Notes: generated by a model not told the origin, from the sequence alone. 64,000 nucleotides of DNA from Symbiodinium natans (GCA_905221605.1 CAJNDS010002068.1:459001-523000), one strand, 5' to 3'. Shown: positions 29,665 through 40,361, counted from the stretch's first letter. Numbers and translations: made by a program.

Positions 29665-31117
29665 ACTAAGCCGACTAAAGCCGTACAAACTGCAGACCCT
29701 TCAACGAAGGCCTCTGGCAGCGCAACCGGGCGGTGGCCTGGCAGACTGCTGCGAGGGTCACAGGGGGGGTCGATTTGCGAGCTAGCTCTGGTTCGAACCT
29801 CGGCTTAGCAGGGCACAAATATGCAGGACGCGAATCGCAAGTGCCCTGCAAGTGCCTCCTGACGTCAGGCTTTGCTCCCGCGGCTTGGGGTGTGGGGGGT
29901 GTAACAACGAGCACGGCTCTGTCTCTTCTTTTAAGACCGCAAGCCAAGACGAAAAGCCGGCTGAATTTCCTGGCAAGCTGGACTGACATCGGCGCGGTGT
30001 ATTCAGCGACTGATGTGCCAAGGGTTTCGGCGAGAGCATGTACTCTGGGTGAGTTGTTGCATGTGAGATGCTGCGGTGCTTCTGCTTCTTGAACCGGATC
30101 CAGCTTGCACGCAGCAACCTCGCTAAAGGCCTGGGGAGGGTCGGCACAGCCCCAGATGCACAGATGTTCTACACCTCATGCGCGTAGGACTTCAGGTGAA
30201 GAGATTTGGGGTTGCGGGGCCTTCCCAGCCCGTACCGGGCGCCATTCTTTCCAAGACAGACGTCTCAATTCGAGCTGAGACCTATCGGGCCAACTGCATA
30301 TGGAAGTATCACAAACAATAAAGAACGGTGCTGCGCGGCGAGATAGCCTGACAGCACATGTACCTGGTTCAACTTTGCACTGCAGGCTTTCGGAATGCCG
30401 CGAGGCAGACATCAGGCACCGAACGGGAGTCAGCTGGATTCCGTGCCCTTGGGCGCAAAAGCTATCAGAGTAATTCTGGAGCAACTATGCAGGGGCTTGC
30501 ACACACCAACATCTTGCATCCTAAAAATGTCGAAGGTACCAGGAGACCTGCCAAGTTGAAATACACCTTGAGTCGTTGAGGGTAAGGTGTCTTTACGCAA
30601 GAGCACTCTAAGCCATCTCCTTTGGACCCCACAGAATACAGACCCTGAGCCCTGATAATCCAAAGTGCGGCACGCACTGGTGTGTACAGCCGGGCTATAA
30701 ACAAGCGGATCAGGGTGCTACCATAATACCTGATCAAAGTCAAGGGCCGAACAGCTGCCGAAATAGAAATGTTTTTAGGCTTCTCGCGTTTCTTGCAGCT
30801 GCTTGTCCCTCGAATGGTGTGGCCATTATCCATGCATTGCGGAGATCTTGGCATGCCACGTCTTCTTTCATTCCGGGACATCTCCCCAGCAGTGTGCAAA
30901 CACTTGCCACTTGCCTTGGATGATTGCTGCCTCTCCGACCTACTGCAACCGATGCAAGGTGAAACTGAGCAGAAGAACACCAGAGCTTGGAAAATGAGCT
31001 GTCGAGTCTTTGGCAGCTTTGGCAGTGGGCTTTGTGTCCAGCCTCGGCAGCGTCGAATCTCACTGCGTCCCATGACAGGTACGCAGGAAGGAGACCACGA
31101 GCTGCAGGTCATCCCCC
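29665..31117. other. Array-free block with long but unassigned open frames
   Basis: A 215-codon minus frame (30465-31112) and plus frames at 29733-30092 and 30769-31128 overlap. None shows a domain and the codon pattern does not clearly favour one strand. Confidence 0.35.
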
Positions 31118-31209
31118 TTAAACCCTAAACCCCTAAGCCCTAAACCCTAAACCCTAAACCCTAAACCCTAAACCCTAAACCCCTACGCCCTAAACCCTAA
31201 ACCCTAAAG
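31118..31209 (-). repeat. Telomeric array, CCCTAAA polarity
   Basis: Thirteen units with CCCTAAG and CCTACGC variants. Confidence 0.9.
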
Positions 31210-31326
31210 CCCCCCCCGGGCCCCCTGCTGGGTCTAAATGTTCAACTCGAACCCTGAGAAACGTCTGCGAGACGTGCCCAAAGCCTCGGAACCACTCCTT
31301 GCCATCCCCCATCCCGACAGCAACCT

Positions 31327-31357
31327 CCCTAAACCCTACACCCTAAACCCTAAACCG
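31327..31357 (-). repeat. Short telomeric array, left arm
   Basis: Four units, one CCCTACA. Confidence 0.85.
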
Positions 31358-31387
31358 GGGATCCTTGGGGCGCATCTTGGCGCCCCG

Positions 31388-31459
31388 CTACCAGCCGAAG
31401 AGGTTCCGCAGCGACTCGGCCCAGCCGGGGCCCTCCGCGTCACTCTCGGAGGCGGCGCC
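31388..31459 (-). CDS. C-terminal exon of an unrecognised protein
   Basis: Acceptor CCTCAACTCCACAG| then GAASESDAEGPGWAESLRNL, FGW and stop TAG: 24 codons in phase 0. CCTAAACC of the sense-strand array lies 13 bp upstream of the acceptor. A terminal exon bracketed by arrays on both sides. Confidence 0.65.
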   Translation of the reverse strand, partial: GAASESDAEGPGWAESLRNLFGW

Positions 31460-31474
31460 CTGTGGAGTTGAGGA

Positions 31475-31641
31475 GGTTTAGGGTTTAGGGTTTAGGGTTT
31501 AGGGTTTAGGGTTTAGGGTTTAGGGGTTAGGGGTTAGGGGTTAGGGGTTAGGGGTTAGGGGTTAGGGGTTAGGGGTTAGGGGTTAGGGGTTAGGGGTTAG
31601 GGGTTAGGGGTTAGGGGTTAGGGGATGGGGTTTAGGGTTTC
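31475..31641 (+). repeat. Telomeric array switching to TTAGGGG
   Basis: Seven TTTAGGG units, then about 15 consecutive TTAGGGG units (31523-31625). A sharp change of unit within one array. Confidence 0.95.
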
Positions 31642-31918
31642 GGCCGTTTAAGGGGCGTCGGGGTTGCATCGGGAAGATTCAATGTCCGTTTGAGAGTTTT
31701 TGCTCCGGATTCGCAAATGAGGCGGTTGCGCGGCCATGATGCAGACAGCGCAGACGATCCAGACTTATTTCTCATGGTTGAGGCCACAACTTGAATTTGG
31801 GAGACTCTGGCGAGTCTGACGAGTCTAACGTCCGCGGAGAGCCAGATGAAAGGCGCCTCGTCATTGGCCGAGGCGTCCGAGTCGGAGGCCTGGTTCCCAT
31901 TGCACATGAAAACAAAAA

Positions 31919-31948
31919 GGGTTTAGGGTTTAGGGTTTAGGGTTTAGG
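31919..31948 (+). repeat. Short telomeric array
   Basis: Four TTTAGGG units directly after the acidic-protein frame. Confidence 0.9.
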
Positions 31949-32542
31949 GAGACATCGAAAGACATCCAGAGATCGAAAGCTGAAGCCAAAAATCCCCCCA
32001 TAGTCTCTTGCCTCATCCTCGCTGTCAGCTTCCTCCACCTTCTCGCCTGAGCAGCAGCTTCCGATTTCGGGGGAGATAGATGGAGATGGCTCGACGGTTG
32101 AGCTCCGGGAAGAGCAGCCCCCGCCTTCCTCGTCTGAGTCTTCCTCGCCGTCACCCTCGTCCTCATCCTCCCCGTCACCATCGGCTTCCTCGTCTTCCTC
32201 CTCTTCATCCTCGTCATCCTCGTCCTCCTCGTCCTGCGACTCCTCCTCAACGCTGCCCGCTAGCGGAAGGAATGAAGCAAGCTGTGTGCGAAGTGCCTTT
32301 GACATGCCTTGCTCCGATCTCACGTCCCGGGTCCTGTGGCTGCTGGACCGGCTGCACCGGCTGGACCGCCTGGACCGCCTGGACCGGCTGGGCCGGCTGG
32401 ACCTCTCGGATGGCAGCGAGCTCTCCCGCTGGCCGGGGCACCTCGACGAGGCTTGCAGCCTGACGAGCGCTGCCCGCAAAAGGCGGAGATCAAGAAGCCC
32501 AAGCCCCCAAGACAGAGGGCCGCATGAATCAATAACAAGCAA
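31949..32542 (-). CDS. Protein with an SR-like stretch and a long acidic tract
   Basis: Open for about 195 codons: SSRPSRSRRSRRSSRCSRSS, then EQGMSKALRTQLASFLPLAG, SVEEESQDEEDEDDEDEEEE, SDEEGGGCSSRSSTVEPSPS, EEADSEDEARDYGGIF. The acidic region (about residues 100-145) is typical of nuclear or chaperone-like proteins but defines no family. The plus strand and other minus frames are open because of TCGTCC repetition, so the frame choice rests on the ordinary sequence either side. The far C-terminal residues run into a telomeric array and are unlikely to be real. Splice limits unknown. Confidence 0.5.
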
Positions 32543-33140
32543 AGCACCTCCCTGCTTGTAGAATTCTTAGCCACCCGGGCCTAACCTCAGAGCTCAGCTC
32601 CGAGCCTGGCCTGAGAAGGATCCAGGAAGACGGTTGTGGGCGCCGGCTCCGGCGCATAAGGCCTGATGCGCGGAACGCACGCATGCTTCAAGAATCACGA
32701 GATGCCACGAATAGCGATGACAACGAAGACGTTTGCCCTACAGGTCTTCAAATTTTTCCCTCGTGATGACTTGATGACTGCATAAAGCCAAGCGACACCA
32801 TGGGCACGGACGGCACCGGCACTAGCGCAACAGGCTGGATGCCTTGTTGCGTGGCAGGGAAGGGTTCTGGGAGAGCCAGACCACTAGAAGCCCCCTAAAT
32901 CCCTCTTCTTTGCCGCGAAGAGCGAAGGCTCGTATTGCCAAAAACCACACCGAGCACTACGAAGCCCCTTGTTGCCGCTCGGACTTCCAGCCTGCGGCCG
33001 CTGCCATCGCCGCAACGCCGGCAGACGCCTGAGTTCGCGAAAGCTTGAGAAGGGTCCGGGGCTGAGAGCTCAAGGTGGGGTTTGCGAAATTCGGGGTACC
33101 TTACTGGAGTCCTTACTACAGAAAATTCTGTTTTACACAT
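32543..33140. other. Unassigned unique block
   Basis: A short GGGGTACCTTACTGGAGTCC stretch at 33095 resembles the element at 47304. No supported exon. Confidence 0.3.
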
Positions 33141-33500
33141 ATATATATATATACTATTTGTATGTGTATATATATATATGTAATATACAGATACATCTTT
33201 ATATCCAATATTCGAAACATTAGATATTCTTTTGGGGGGGCCTGTGGGGAGGGAGAGCTGCAGTCCAGGAGCTGCCACCGCCAAGGCATCCAAACCCGTC
33301 GCCGGGACCTGCTCCTCACCGAGCAAGTACACCCTGAACTGCCTGCTATTCTATATATAGTATACACATATATATATACATACATACATACATATAGATA
33401 TATATACATAGAACATTCTATATGTCAATAATACATATCTATATCTATATCTATATCTATATCTATTTCCATATCTATATCTATATGTATACATATAATA
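33140..33500. repeat. TA and CTATAT microsatellites around a unique segment
   Basis: (TA)n at 33139-33180 and 33352-33400; (CTATAT)n at 33437-33490. The segment between is not assigned. Confidence 0.75.
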
Positions 33501-33780
33501 CCTGACTTTGGCCAGTAACTCTAAGTCATTGCTCTTCAGCGGAGTCTTTTCAGTACATCTGCTGCATGCTGCGTTTGGGTCCTTACACAAGTGGCCTGCA
33601 ATGTCTGAACCCGTCAGGGGAGTTTCTGACTGCAGCAGAAACCCCCCTTAAACAGGACCCTCCAAAAAGCGCGGAATACTTCTCGGAAACGCCCCAATTC
33701 TTTGTTGCCCAGTCGGTCCATTAAGGCCATGAAGCGCGCCGATCGTAGCCTGCATGTCCGGGGAACTTCTTTATGGAACT

Positions 33781-33822
33781 CCCTGAACCCTAAACCTTAA
33801 GCCCTAAGCCCTAAACCCTAAA
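33781..33822 (-). repeat. Decayed telomeric array
   Basis: CCCTGAA, CCTTAAG, CCCTAAG, CCCTAAA. Confidence 0.75.
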
Positions 33823-34059
33823 GCCTGTGTGTCCCATCCACAGCCTGTGGTAGATCTGTTAGGGAAGCAGGAGCTCGACAAACCAAATCGAATAAGCTTG
33901 CATACATCGTGTAGTATCATGAGCACATCTTTCTTCCAAGACCCTGCTACCGCTCCTCCACCACTACGACCACTACTAGCACTACTACCACCTCCTATGA
34001 AGAAGACCTGCGACTGCGACTGCGCCTGCGATGCATACTTGACATTAATTGTTACGGGA

Positions 34060-34215
34060 AGGCGTACCTTTACTTCCACAGCTTCTGCACCTCAGACTTC
34101 GTTCCCTGTTTTTTTGGCAATCCATGACTCCAAAGCCGAGCCGCTTCCGCAGATTCTCCAGCTTGGGGTCGCTGCGTGCATCGCCAAGCTTGGTGGAGCC
34201 TGCTTGCACCGCCAA
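34060..34215 (-). CDS. Internal exon, unrecognised
   Basis: Reads AVQAGSTKLGDARSDPKLEN, LRKRLGFGVMDCQKNRERSL, RCRSCGSKG. Acceptor probably ATCTCTCGAAG| near 34222. Clear protein composition. The plus strand reads open but is less plausible. Family unknown. Confidence 0.55.
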
Positions 34216-34252
34216 CCTTCGAGAGATCCGCAGCCAGAATGCAGAAGAAAGC

Positions 34253-34327
34253 ACCTAAACCCTAAACCCTAAACCCTAAACCCTAAACCCTAAACCCTAA
34301 ACCCTAAACCCTAAACCCTAAACCTAA
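34253..34327 (-). repeat. Telomeric array, left arm of a C-exon-G block
   Basis: Ten perfect units plus CCTAAA at the end. Confidence 0.95.
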
Positions 34328-34376
34328 AAGAAGGGTAGCAGGCCAGCAGGTCATAGAGATGTCATGGGAGGGCAAC

Positions 34377-34439
34377 CTGGGGCCCCAGCTCCAACATGTT
34401 CATGCCCAGGTCCAGGCGCTCCTCGTCCGATAACTCTCT
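34377..34439 (-). CDS. Internal exon whose acceptor is built from the array
   Basis: Sense strand ...CCTAAACCCAG| then exactly 21 codons, RELSDEERLDLGMNMLELGP and Q, then donor CCCCAG|GTTGCC. Phase 0 at both ends, GT-AG. The acceptor AG is the next dinucleotide after the telomeric CCC. The acidic helix (LSDEERLDLGMNMLEL) is plainly coding. Family unknown. Confidence 0.7.
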
Positions 34440-34441
34440 CT

Positions 34442-34546
34442 GGGTTTAGGGTTTAGGGGTTTAGGGGTTTAGGGTTTAGGGGTTTAGGGGTTTAGGGGTT
34501 TAGGGGTTTAGGGGTTTAGGGGTTTAGGGGTTTAGGGTTTCGGGTC
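34442..34546 (+). repeat. Variant telomeric array, TTTAGGGG octamer, right arm
   Basis: Eleven or more octamers mixed with two or three heptamers. Confidence 0.95.
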
Positions 34547-35473
34547 TGTTTCTGCCTGTGTTTCTGTGTGGGTTCCTCTCTGAGAATCGGTCTGGGCTTG
34601 GGTCTGTGCTGTGCTGCTTGTCTGTCGTAGCATCTTCTCCTCTGCGGTGTTTGGCAGGCCGGAGACGAGGCCTGGAAAGCCTGGAGATGAGTGTCGGAGT
34701 GTCGGAGCAGGGGAGAGAGGTCGTCTGTGACAGCAACTGGGCCGGGCCTGCCCCCGCGGAAAGGCTCCGGGCCATCCCTCGATAGGCATCACCTGGCACG
34801 ACACGCCGTCTTTTGGGGAGCTCATTCTGGAGCTCATTGCTCCATATCTTGTTTACTAACTTTAAAGTGATGATTCATGAAGGTTCAGTCAGGGCCTCGC
34901 CTGAGTTGTGACCACATAGGCCATCGTGTTGGCTGTTGGCCTCGCAGTACTTGAGATAAGCCTGCCACGTGAGCCGAGCTGGAATCGCGCTTGCCAGTCG
35001 AGGGATGCCAGCAAAAGCCAGCACATCAGGATGGGCAAGGGCCTGCCCAGGCATGTCCCAGGCAAGCAAGTTGTCCCCGTCCCGCATGAAGCGTTGGTAG
35101 GCGACGTCGCTCTTGGCCTGGCGCTGGAATTCTGCAGCTTTCACGAGGCACGGGTTCATGCGGTGGCCTGCACTTCCGGCTGTGGGGCAGCAGGCGGGAT
35201 GGTCTGCAGTGGTTGCAGCTGAAGCTCCTGCACCTGACCAGACGTTGCACCACAAGCACCCCTTCAGTCCCTTTGTCAGAGAAGATCAGACAAGCAATGC
35301 TTCACATTCTTCCTGCTGGACCAGCGGAATGTCCCGCATGGGCTGCAGCTGCAGAAGATCCTGCCAGTGGCAATCAGGTGCGAGCTCAAAGGACTAAAGG
35401 GCTTGGAACACAGGCATTGCATGAATCAAAGGCCCGTTCCCCATTCTGCGTTGTTGAACACCAGCCTGCTATT
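34547..35473. other. Block with one plausible minus-strand exon
   Basis: Minus frame 34880-35180 reads NPCLVKAAEFQRQAKSDVAY, QRFMRDGDNLLAWDMPGQAL, AHPDVLAFAGIPRLASAIPA, RLTWQAYLKYCEANSQHDG. This is protein-like and probably coding, but no family or splice sites are clear. Confidence 0.45.
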
Positions 35474-35509
35474 CCTAAACCCTAAACCCTAAACCCCTAA
35501 ACCCTAAAG
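35474..35509 (-). repeat. Telomeric array, CCCTAAA polarity
   Basis: Five units, one octamer. Confidence 0.9.
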
Positions 35510-36203
35510 CCTTCGGCTTTCTGCGCATCACGCACGGCTCTGGACTCAGATTCGGGTGCCTGTGGAACTGGCTGCGGCTGACAGTCAACATGCCAGGACC
35601 GCTGCCTGGAGCACTGAGGATCGAAGAAACGTCGCGCAAAACGATGTCATTCTTTCTTCACATGCCCTCATAAACCCTCACATATACATATATGAAAACA
35701 TATATACACAACATGTTTATATATGTATATATATATATATACATGTTCATTTTGTGTGTGTGTTCAAGCTTCAAGTCTCTCAAGTCCTGAAGCTCCCCAA
35801 CGACACACCGCCCACCATCCACCGCACCAACCGCGCCCCGCCTCACATCGCGCGACGAGTCATCCGTGCTGCGGCCCCGTCTTGCCGCCGAAAGACGATC
35901 CTGTGCGGCCATCGGATCTCTCGAATGCTGATGGGACATACATCGGGTCGAGTCTTACACGTCGGACTCCATTCTTACCTCTGTTGTTGGCTCCTGCTCG
36001 CACGGAGGACCTTCAAAGAGCCTCAGCATCGGATGCACCCAAAGACAAGTGGGACTTTTTCGTGCTTTTGTGGCAGACAACATCTCAAGCCCTTGCAAAT
36101 GCTGGTGTGCTTCAACATTGTTCAACAGCTGTGACAGCTTGGAACCCAGTCTGGGAGCTGCACGTACCATGGGGCTGGGCAACGCAGCCAGGAGGATCCT
36201 GGC
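35510..36203. other. Unassigned block with TA repeat at 35717
   Basis: Two overlapping plus-strand frames (35556-36134, 35723-36262) are open; neither shows a domain. Confidence 0.35.
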
Positions 36204-36399
36204 AGGGTTTGGGGTTTAGGGTTCAGGGTTTAGGGTCTAGGGTCCAGGGTGTTAGGGTTTAGGGTTAGGGTTTAGGGTTTAGGGTTTAGGGTTTAGGGTT
36301 TAGGGTTTAGGGTTTAGGGTTTAGGGTTTAGGGTTTAGGGTTTAGGGTTTAGGGTTTAGGGTTTAGGGTTTAGGGTTTAGGGTCAGGGTTTAGGGTTTA
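36204..36399 (+). repeat. Long telomeric array, TTTAGGG polarity
   Basis: About 27 units; variants only near the ends. Confidence 0.95.
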
Positions 36400-37026
36400 C
36401 CTCCCGGCAACACGCGAGGATGCATTGAAACGCAAACAATGTCGCAAGCGTCGTTCGAGTGCACCACGGGGCCAGCCGGTATGGAAGCATCCAAGCCTGA
36501 GCTCATGGGCTGCAAAAGCCAAGGTACCATGAGACGCTGACTCTGACCAGATACTGCATATTGTATACTATACAATATGTCATATACAATAAAATACTGT
36601 CTTGAATATTGCATTATAAATCATTACAATCAGTCTCTAGGTGCTGAAGATGCACTACGCGCAGCTTAAGCTCACTTCTTCTGCGCGCTCTACGCGCTTT
36701 CTGTGGCTGCCAAGGCTCTGCGGCCCCTCCTGTGTGAGCCCTGTGCAGCCTTCAGCACTGCACAAATGCAGCATGTCAAGCAAACACTTCTAAGCATACA
36801 ACGCAGCAGTCTCATGAGGACAAACACAAGATGCTCAGCGCGACAGATTCCAACATCCGCCCCCCAGCCCCACCCGAACATGCTCTCAACATTCTTTTGG
36901 AACCCCCAGCACTGAACCCAAAATATAAACCTTCTACAACCCTAAACTCCTAAACCTGTAAACCCCAGACGCCCAAACATTCCAAATCCCTACGCACCCC
37001 AAAACCAAAAAGCAAGGAAGGGCTAC
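36400..37026. other. Unassigned block ending in decayed CCCTAAA units
   Basis: From about 36935 drifting CCTAAACTC, CCTAAACCTG units lead into the next array. No supported exon. Confidence 0.35.
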
Positions 37027-37049
37027 AAACCCTAAACCCTAAACCCTAA
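37027..37049 (-). repeat. Short telomeric array, left arm
   Basis: Three units. Confidence 0.85.
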
Positions 37050-37062
37050 TTCGGACCCCGAC

Positions 37063-37155
37063 CTCCGCGGGCAACGCAGCCTCCAGGTGGCGCGGCAGCG
37101 CGGCCTCCAGGTGGCGGGGCAACGTGGCCTCCAGGTGGCGCGGCCTCGCCGCCGC
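37063..37155 (-). CDS. Exon encoding a short tandem peptide repeat
   Basis: 31 codons, phase 0 at both ends: acceptor CCGCAGAGAG|, then AAARPRHLEATLPRHLEAAL, PRHLEAALPAE, donor GCGGAG|GTCGG. Three HLEA(A/T)LPR units of eight or nine residues are encoded by a 24-27 bp DNA repeat. Leucine/alanine spacing suggests a helix. Family unknown. Confidence 0.6.
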
Positions 37156-37163
37156 CTCTCTGC

Positions 37164-37280
37164 GGTTTCGGGTTTCGGGTTTCGGGTTTAGGGTTTAGGG
37201 TTTAGGGTTTAGGGTTCAGAGTTCAGGGTTTAAGGGTTTAAGGGTTTAAGGGTTTAAGGGTTCAGGGTTCAGGGTTTGGG
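37164..37280 (+). repeat. Telomeric array with TTTCGGG and TTTAAGGG units, right arm
   Basis: Starts with three TTTCGGG, then TTTAGGG, then four TTTAAGGG octamers and TTCAGGG. Confidence 0.9.
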
Positions 37281-37484
37281 AGAAAGGTCTTCTCACTGCG
37301 CTATATTACACAGAACGCTGCTGCAAGACTGCGGCCGCCTTCTCCAAGGAACATGGGATGGATGGGGCATCCAAGTTGCAGTCTTCTGTCAGGGGCTGTA
37401 AGGAGAAGGCCTGACAGCAAGGCAGGTCATGTTAGCTCGATGGCAGCTGAGGCAGACCACGGTAGACCCACAATAACCCGGCTC

Positions 37485-37487
37485 TGG

Positions 37488-37518
<31 letters not shown>

Positions 37519-37535
37519 TCTCTCTCTCTCTCTCA
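37485..37535. repeat. (CT)n microsatellite
   Basis: CTCTCTCT with two TATC interruptions. Confidence 0.9.
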
Positions 37536-37806
37536 CAAAGAACAACCCGCCGGTGAGCACACCAGGTCCTCATGACATTGAGCGTGTGAAATTTGGAAAC
37601 AAACTACACTGCTGATCACATCACTGCTGGGGGGGGGGCATTGTTTGTTGCCCTTGCTGTGTGGGCGGGTGGGCAAACGTAGGGGGGGGGGGCCCGGCCA
37701 ACCAAAGCTACGAGTGGCCGGCCTTCTGATACAGAGGACGAAAGCTAACAGCTAGCATCAGCTGGGGAAGGTGAGGGTTGTGGAAGTCACGTAAGAGCTG
37801 GCTTAA

Positions 37807-37822
37807 GGCTCAAATTTGAGCC
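37807..37822. repeat. 16 bp perfect palindrome
   Basis: GGCTCAAATTTGAGCC, self-complementary with no spacer. Possibly chance. Confidence 0.6.
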
Positions 37823-38006
37823 ACATCAAGTACATGCAAACACGACCACCTTTGGGCCGGTGGCCATAACATGCCGTGACGCTGCCAGAGCCTGCGGAAG
37901 CTCCGCGATGAGGTGCGCCGGCACCTTGTCAAGTCCATTCACCACAGCCCTGTCGCTGCTGGGGCCCCGGGTGTCACGGCTTCCCATGACGCTAACATGT
38001 CACATG

Positions 38007-38445
38007 TCACGGGCTCGTGCTTCGGAGCTTGCCCAACTCTTGACCACTTGGCACCTGCTTCTTTGTGTCGGGGTCATCCTTGGGCGGCATGGGGAAGATC
38101 TGATCCAAGCTGTTCTGGATGTCGGCCTCTGTCAGGCTAAGCTGAAGCAAGACTTGTAGCTGAAGCCATGCCCCGTGCCTCAGGGTACAACATCAAACTT
38201 GTCATGCTTGGCGCCCCGCAGCTGGCAGCTTCTCGACATACAGCGGCTGCCTGGCAGGGCCCGAAGGTCGAGGCTGGGGGTGTGCAGGGTCTGGGCAGCC
38301 AAGTGAAGATTTGCTGGAAACAGGATTCGTACACAGTCCCACCTGTCGAGCATCTGCAACTCTTCCGACGTCTTGAAGGCGCTGAAGATATCATCCAGCT
38401 CGACCCTGAAAGAAGAGGCGGCATGGCAACCAACGCATTTTTGCC
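38007..38445 (-). CDS. Two or more exons of an unrecognised protein
   Basis: Upstream exon: strong acceptor CCTCTTCTTTCAG|G at about 38408, then VELDDIFSAFKTSEELQMLD, RWDCVRILFPANLHLAAQ. Downstream part, ending at TGA 38007: LQVLLQLSLTEADIQNSLDQ, IFPMPPKDDPDTKKQVPSGQ, ELGKLRSTSP. The joins between (38165-38290) are not resolved because frames shift there. Probably one gene, C-terminal end visible; no family recognised. Confidence 0.55.
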
Positions 38446-39020
38446 GGTGTCCCAACACCAGCCGCAAGCCTGCTCCTCTCGCTGCCGTGGCGGCTGGTGC
38501 GACTGCGGCTACCGGCCAGGGGATCGAACTCCTGGGGGAAGTCCGGAAAGGCCTCGTCGGCAAGAGCTAAAGCGAGTGCAGGATCCAAACTGAACCGTAC
38601 AGAAGCAGCTTCCAGTAGGAAATAGTAGGAAGTATCACGAAGGTAGAGACGCATCTTGGCCTGAGAACATGCCCGTGTAGCAGAGAAGAATTTGGGAATC
38701 ATGGGCTTGGATTAGAAGATTACAGGTGCTTGTAAAAAGGACTATGTCTCCACCCTGGAAACAATGACGGTTCCACGATGTTCCACGGTTCGGAGTCTTT
38801 GCCTGAACCTGCAAGCAAGCCACCTATCCTTCCAAGTCGGCTGTCTGACCTTCAACAGTAAAGACTGTATCTGGGCACCCTTGTTTCTCAATAGGAAATG
38901 GAACTCCGGGCCGTGCTGATGGCGAGGACTTGGCTCCAGCTGGGGAAACACATGGGAACTCAGCCGAGCGTGAGAGCGCATGTGACCTAAGTGAAGAACC
39001 ACAACTCCGCGTAGCCCCTC
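38446..39020. other. Block with possible upstream exons of the same gene
   Basis: The minus frame at 38790-38945 reads PRHQHGPEFHFLLRNKGAQI, QSLLLKVRQPTWKDRWLACR and may be another exon; splice sites unclear. Confidence 0.35.
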
Positions 39021-39074
39021 CCTAAACCCTAAACCCTAAACCCTAAACCCTAAACCCTAAACCCTAAACCCTAA
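39021..39074 (-). repeat. Telomeric array, CCCTAAA polarity
   Basis: Seven to eight perfect units. Confidence 0.95.
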
Positions 39075-39235
39075 AAGAAGAGAAGGGTTGCGACCGCCTA
39101 CCGACTACAGCCAGAGCCTCCACACCGCTCTGGGTGTTTGCTGTGCGCTCCTCAAGATGCACAACATCATCACCTGGCAGCACCAAGGCACCCCCCCCCC
39201 CCCCCAACCTTCGCTCCACAAAGTCCTGGAGTCCT

Positions 39236-39333
39236 AGAACCCTAGGACCCTAAACCCTAAAACCTGAACCCTAAACCATCCTAAGCCCTTAGCCCTAAAC
39301 CCTAGCCCTAAACTCAAACCGTAAACCCTAAAC
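39236..39333 (-). repeat. Decayed telomeric array
   Basis: CCCTAGGA, CCCTAAAA, CCTGAA, CCCTTAG, CCGTAAA variants. Confidence 0.75.
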
Positions 39334-39507
39334 TGACTCTGCAGCGAAGCAAACTGCTCTCAACTTCTTCCACCGACAAATGTCCAGCCTAGGCGTTTGG
39401 CCGAGCTGACCCGGCAAACTTCCATCCGTGGGGAGCCTGGCGACAACCCAGGGGTGGACATCCTGACACTCTTCGAGAGTTTCACCGGTGCTGTTCTGGG
39501 TGTCATT

Positions 39508-39560
39508 CCTAAACCCTAAACCCTACACCCTAAACCCTAAACCCTAAACCCTAAACCCTA
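39508..39560 (-). repeat. Telomeric array, left arm of a C-exon-G block
   Basis: Seven units, one CCCTACA. Confidence 0.9.
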
Positions 39561-39613
39561 CAATTTGTGTCATGCCCATCCTGGGAATTTATGGCTATTT
39601 TCTGGGGTCGCAC

Positions 39614-39684
39614 AGCGAAGCCTGGCTCGGGCGAAGTGGATCGGGAGGCCGTGGGGCACTCCTCCTGGGCGCCTCGCCGAGTTG
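39614..39684 (-). CDS. Possible exon between inverted telomeric arrays
   Basis: Acceptor CCTTTTGGTAG| then QLGEAPRRSAPRPPDPLRPS, QAS, donor TTCGCT|GTGCG. The plus strand is open as well, so moderate confidence only. Confidence 0.4.
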
Positions 39685-39715
39685 CTACCAAAAGGCACGA
39701 AAAGGGACATGAAGA

Positions 39716-39775
39716 GGGTTTAGGGTTTAGAGTTTTAGGGTTTAGGGTCTAGGGTTTAGGGTGCAGGGTTTCGGG
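39716..39775 (+). repeat. Telomeric array, right arm
   Basis: Eight imperfect units (TTTAGAG, TTTTAGGG, TCTAGGG, GTGCAGGG). Confidence 0.85.
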
Positions 39776-40145
39776 CTACTTTCAAGTCAACGTGGCGACT
39801 GCCCCACGTCCCACAGCATGAGGAACCTTACACCTTCAGCGGTCCGATTCTTCCCCGATTTCTTTGATTGCCATCCCACTGCCTGCGAAAGACGTGGAGC
39901 GAGGCACCTGGATTTTCAAAGCAAGAACGGGCGTGTGAACAAATCTTTGCACATCAAGAACGACGCTACTTCGCGATGACTCCATAGCTCCATGTACAAA
40001 GCGTCTCAGTTCACAACAAGCACACTAGCACACCAATCATGTCCACACCAAGAGGCTATCGAGCAAGGAAACCCGACATCCCAGCCCTTGCTGTTCCGCC
40101 TCATGGATGCTGAATATCCTGGGGACCGCCTGGCAAACATTCTGC

Positions 40146-40199
40146 CTAACCCTAAACCCTAAAGCCTAAAGCCTAAACCCTAAACCCTAAACCCCCCAA
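40146..40199 (-). repeat. Telomeric array, CCCTAAA polarity
   Basis: Seven units, two GCCTAAA. Confidence 0.9.
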
Positions 40200-40361
40200 C
40201 CATGCTTGCAGAACGACTGTGATCTGCCTCCAGCGTGGCCAAACTGCGGTACTCGTGATCCGCCATAAGCACGGGGCACACACTCCAGGCAGAAGCTTCC
40301 GCAAGAAGCAAGAGGGACTGCAAAGCAAAGCGTTTCGAGTCAAATGGGGCCTTGATGTCAG

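Noticed and set aside
32247-32574. Collagen-like frame (GPAGPAGPGGPGGP)
   Set aside because: Alternative frame over a repeated GGCCGGTCCAGGCGG-type stretch; the SR/acidic minus frame extends further into ordinary sequence.
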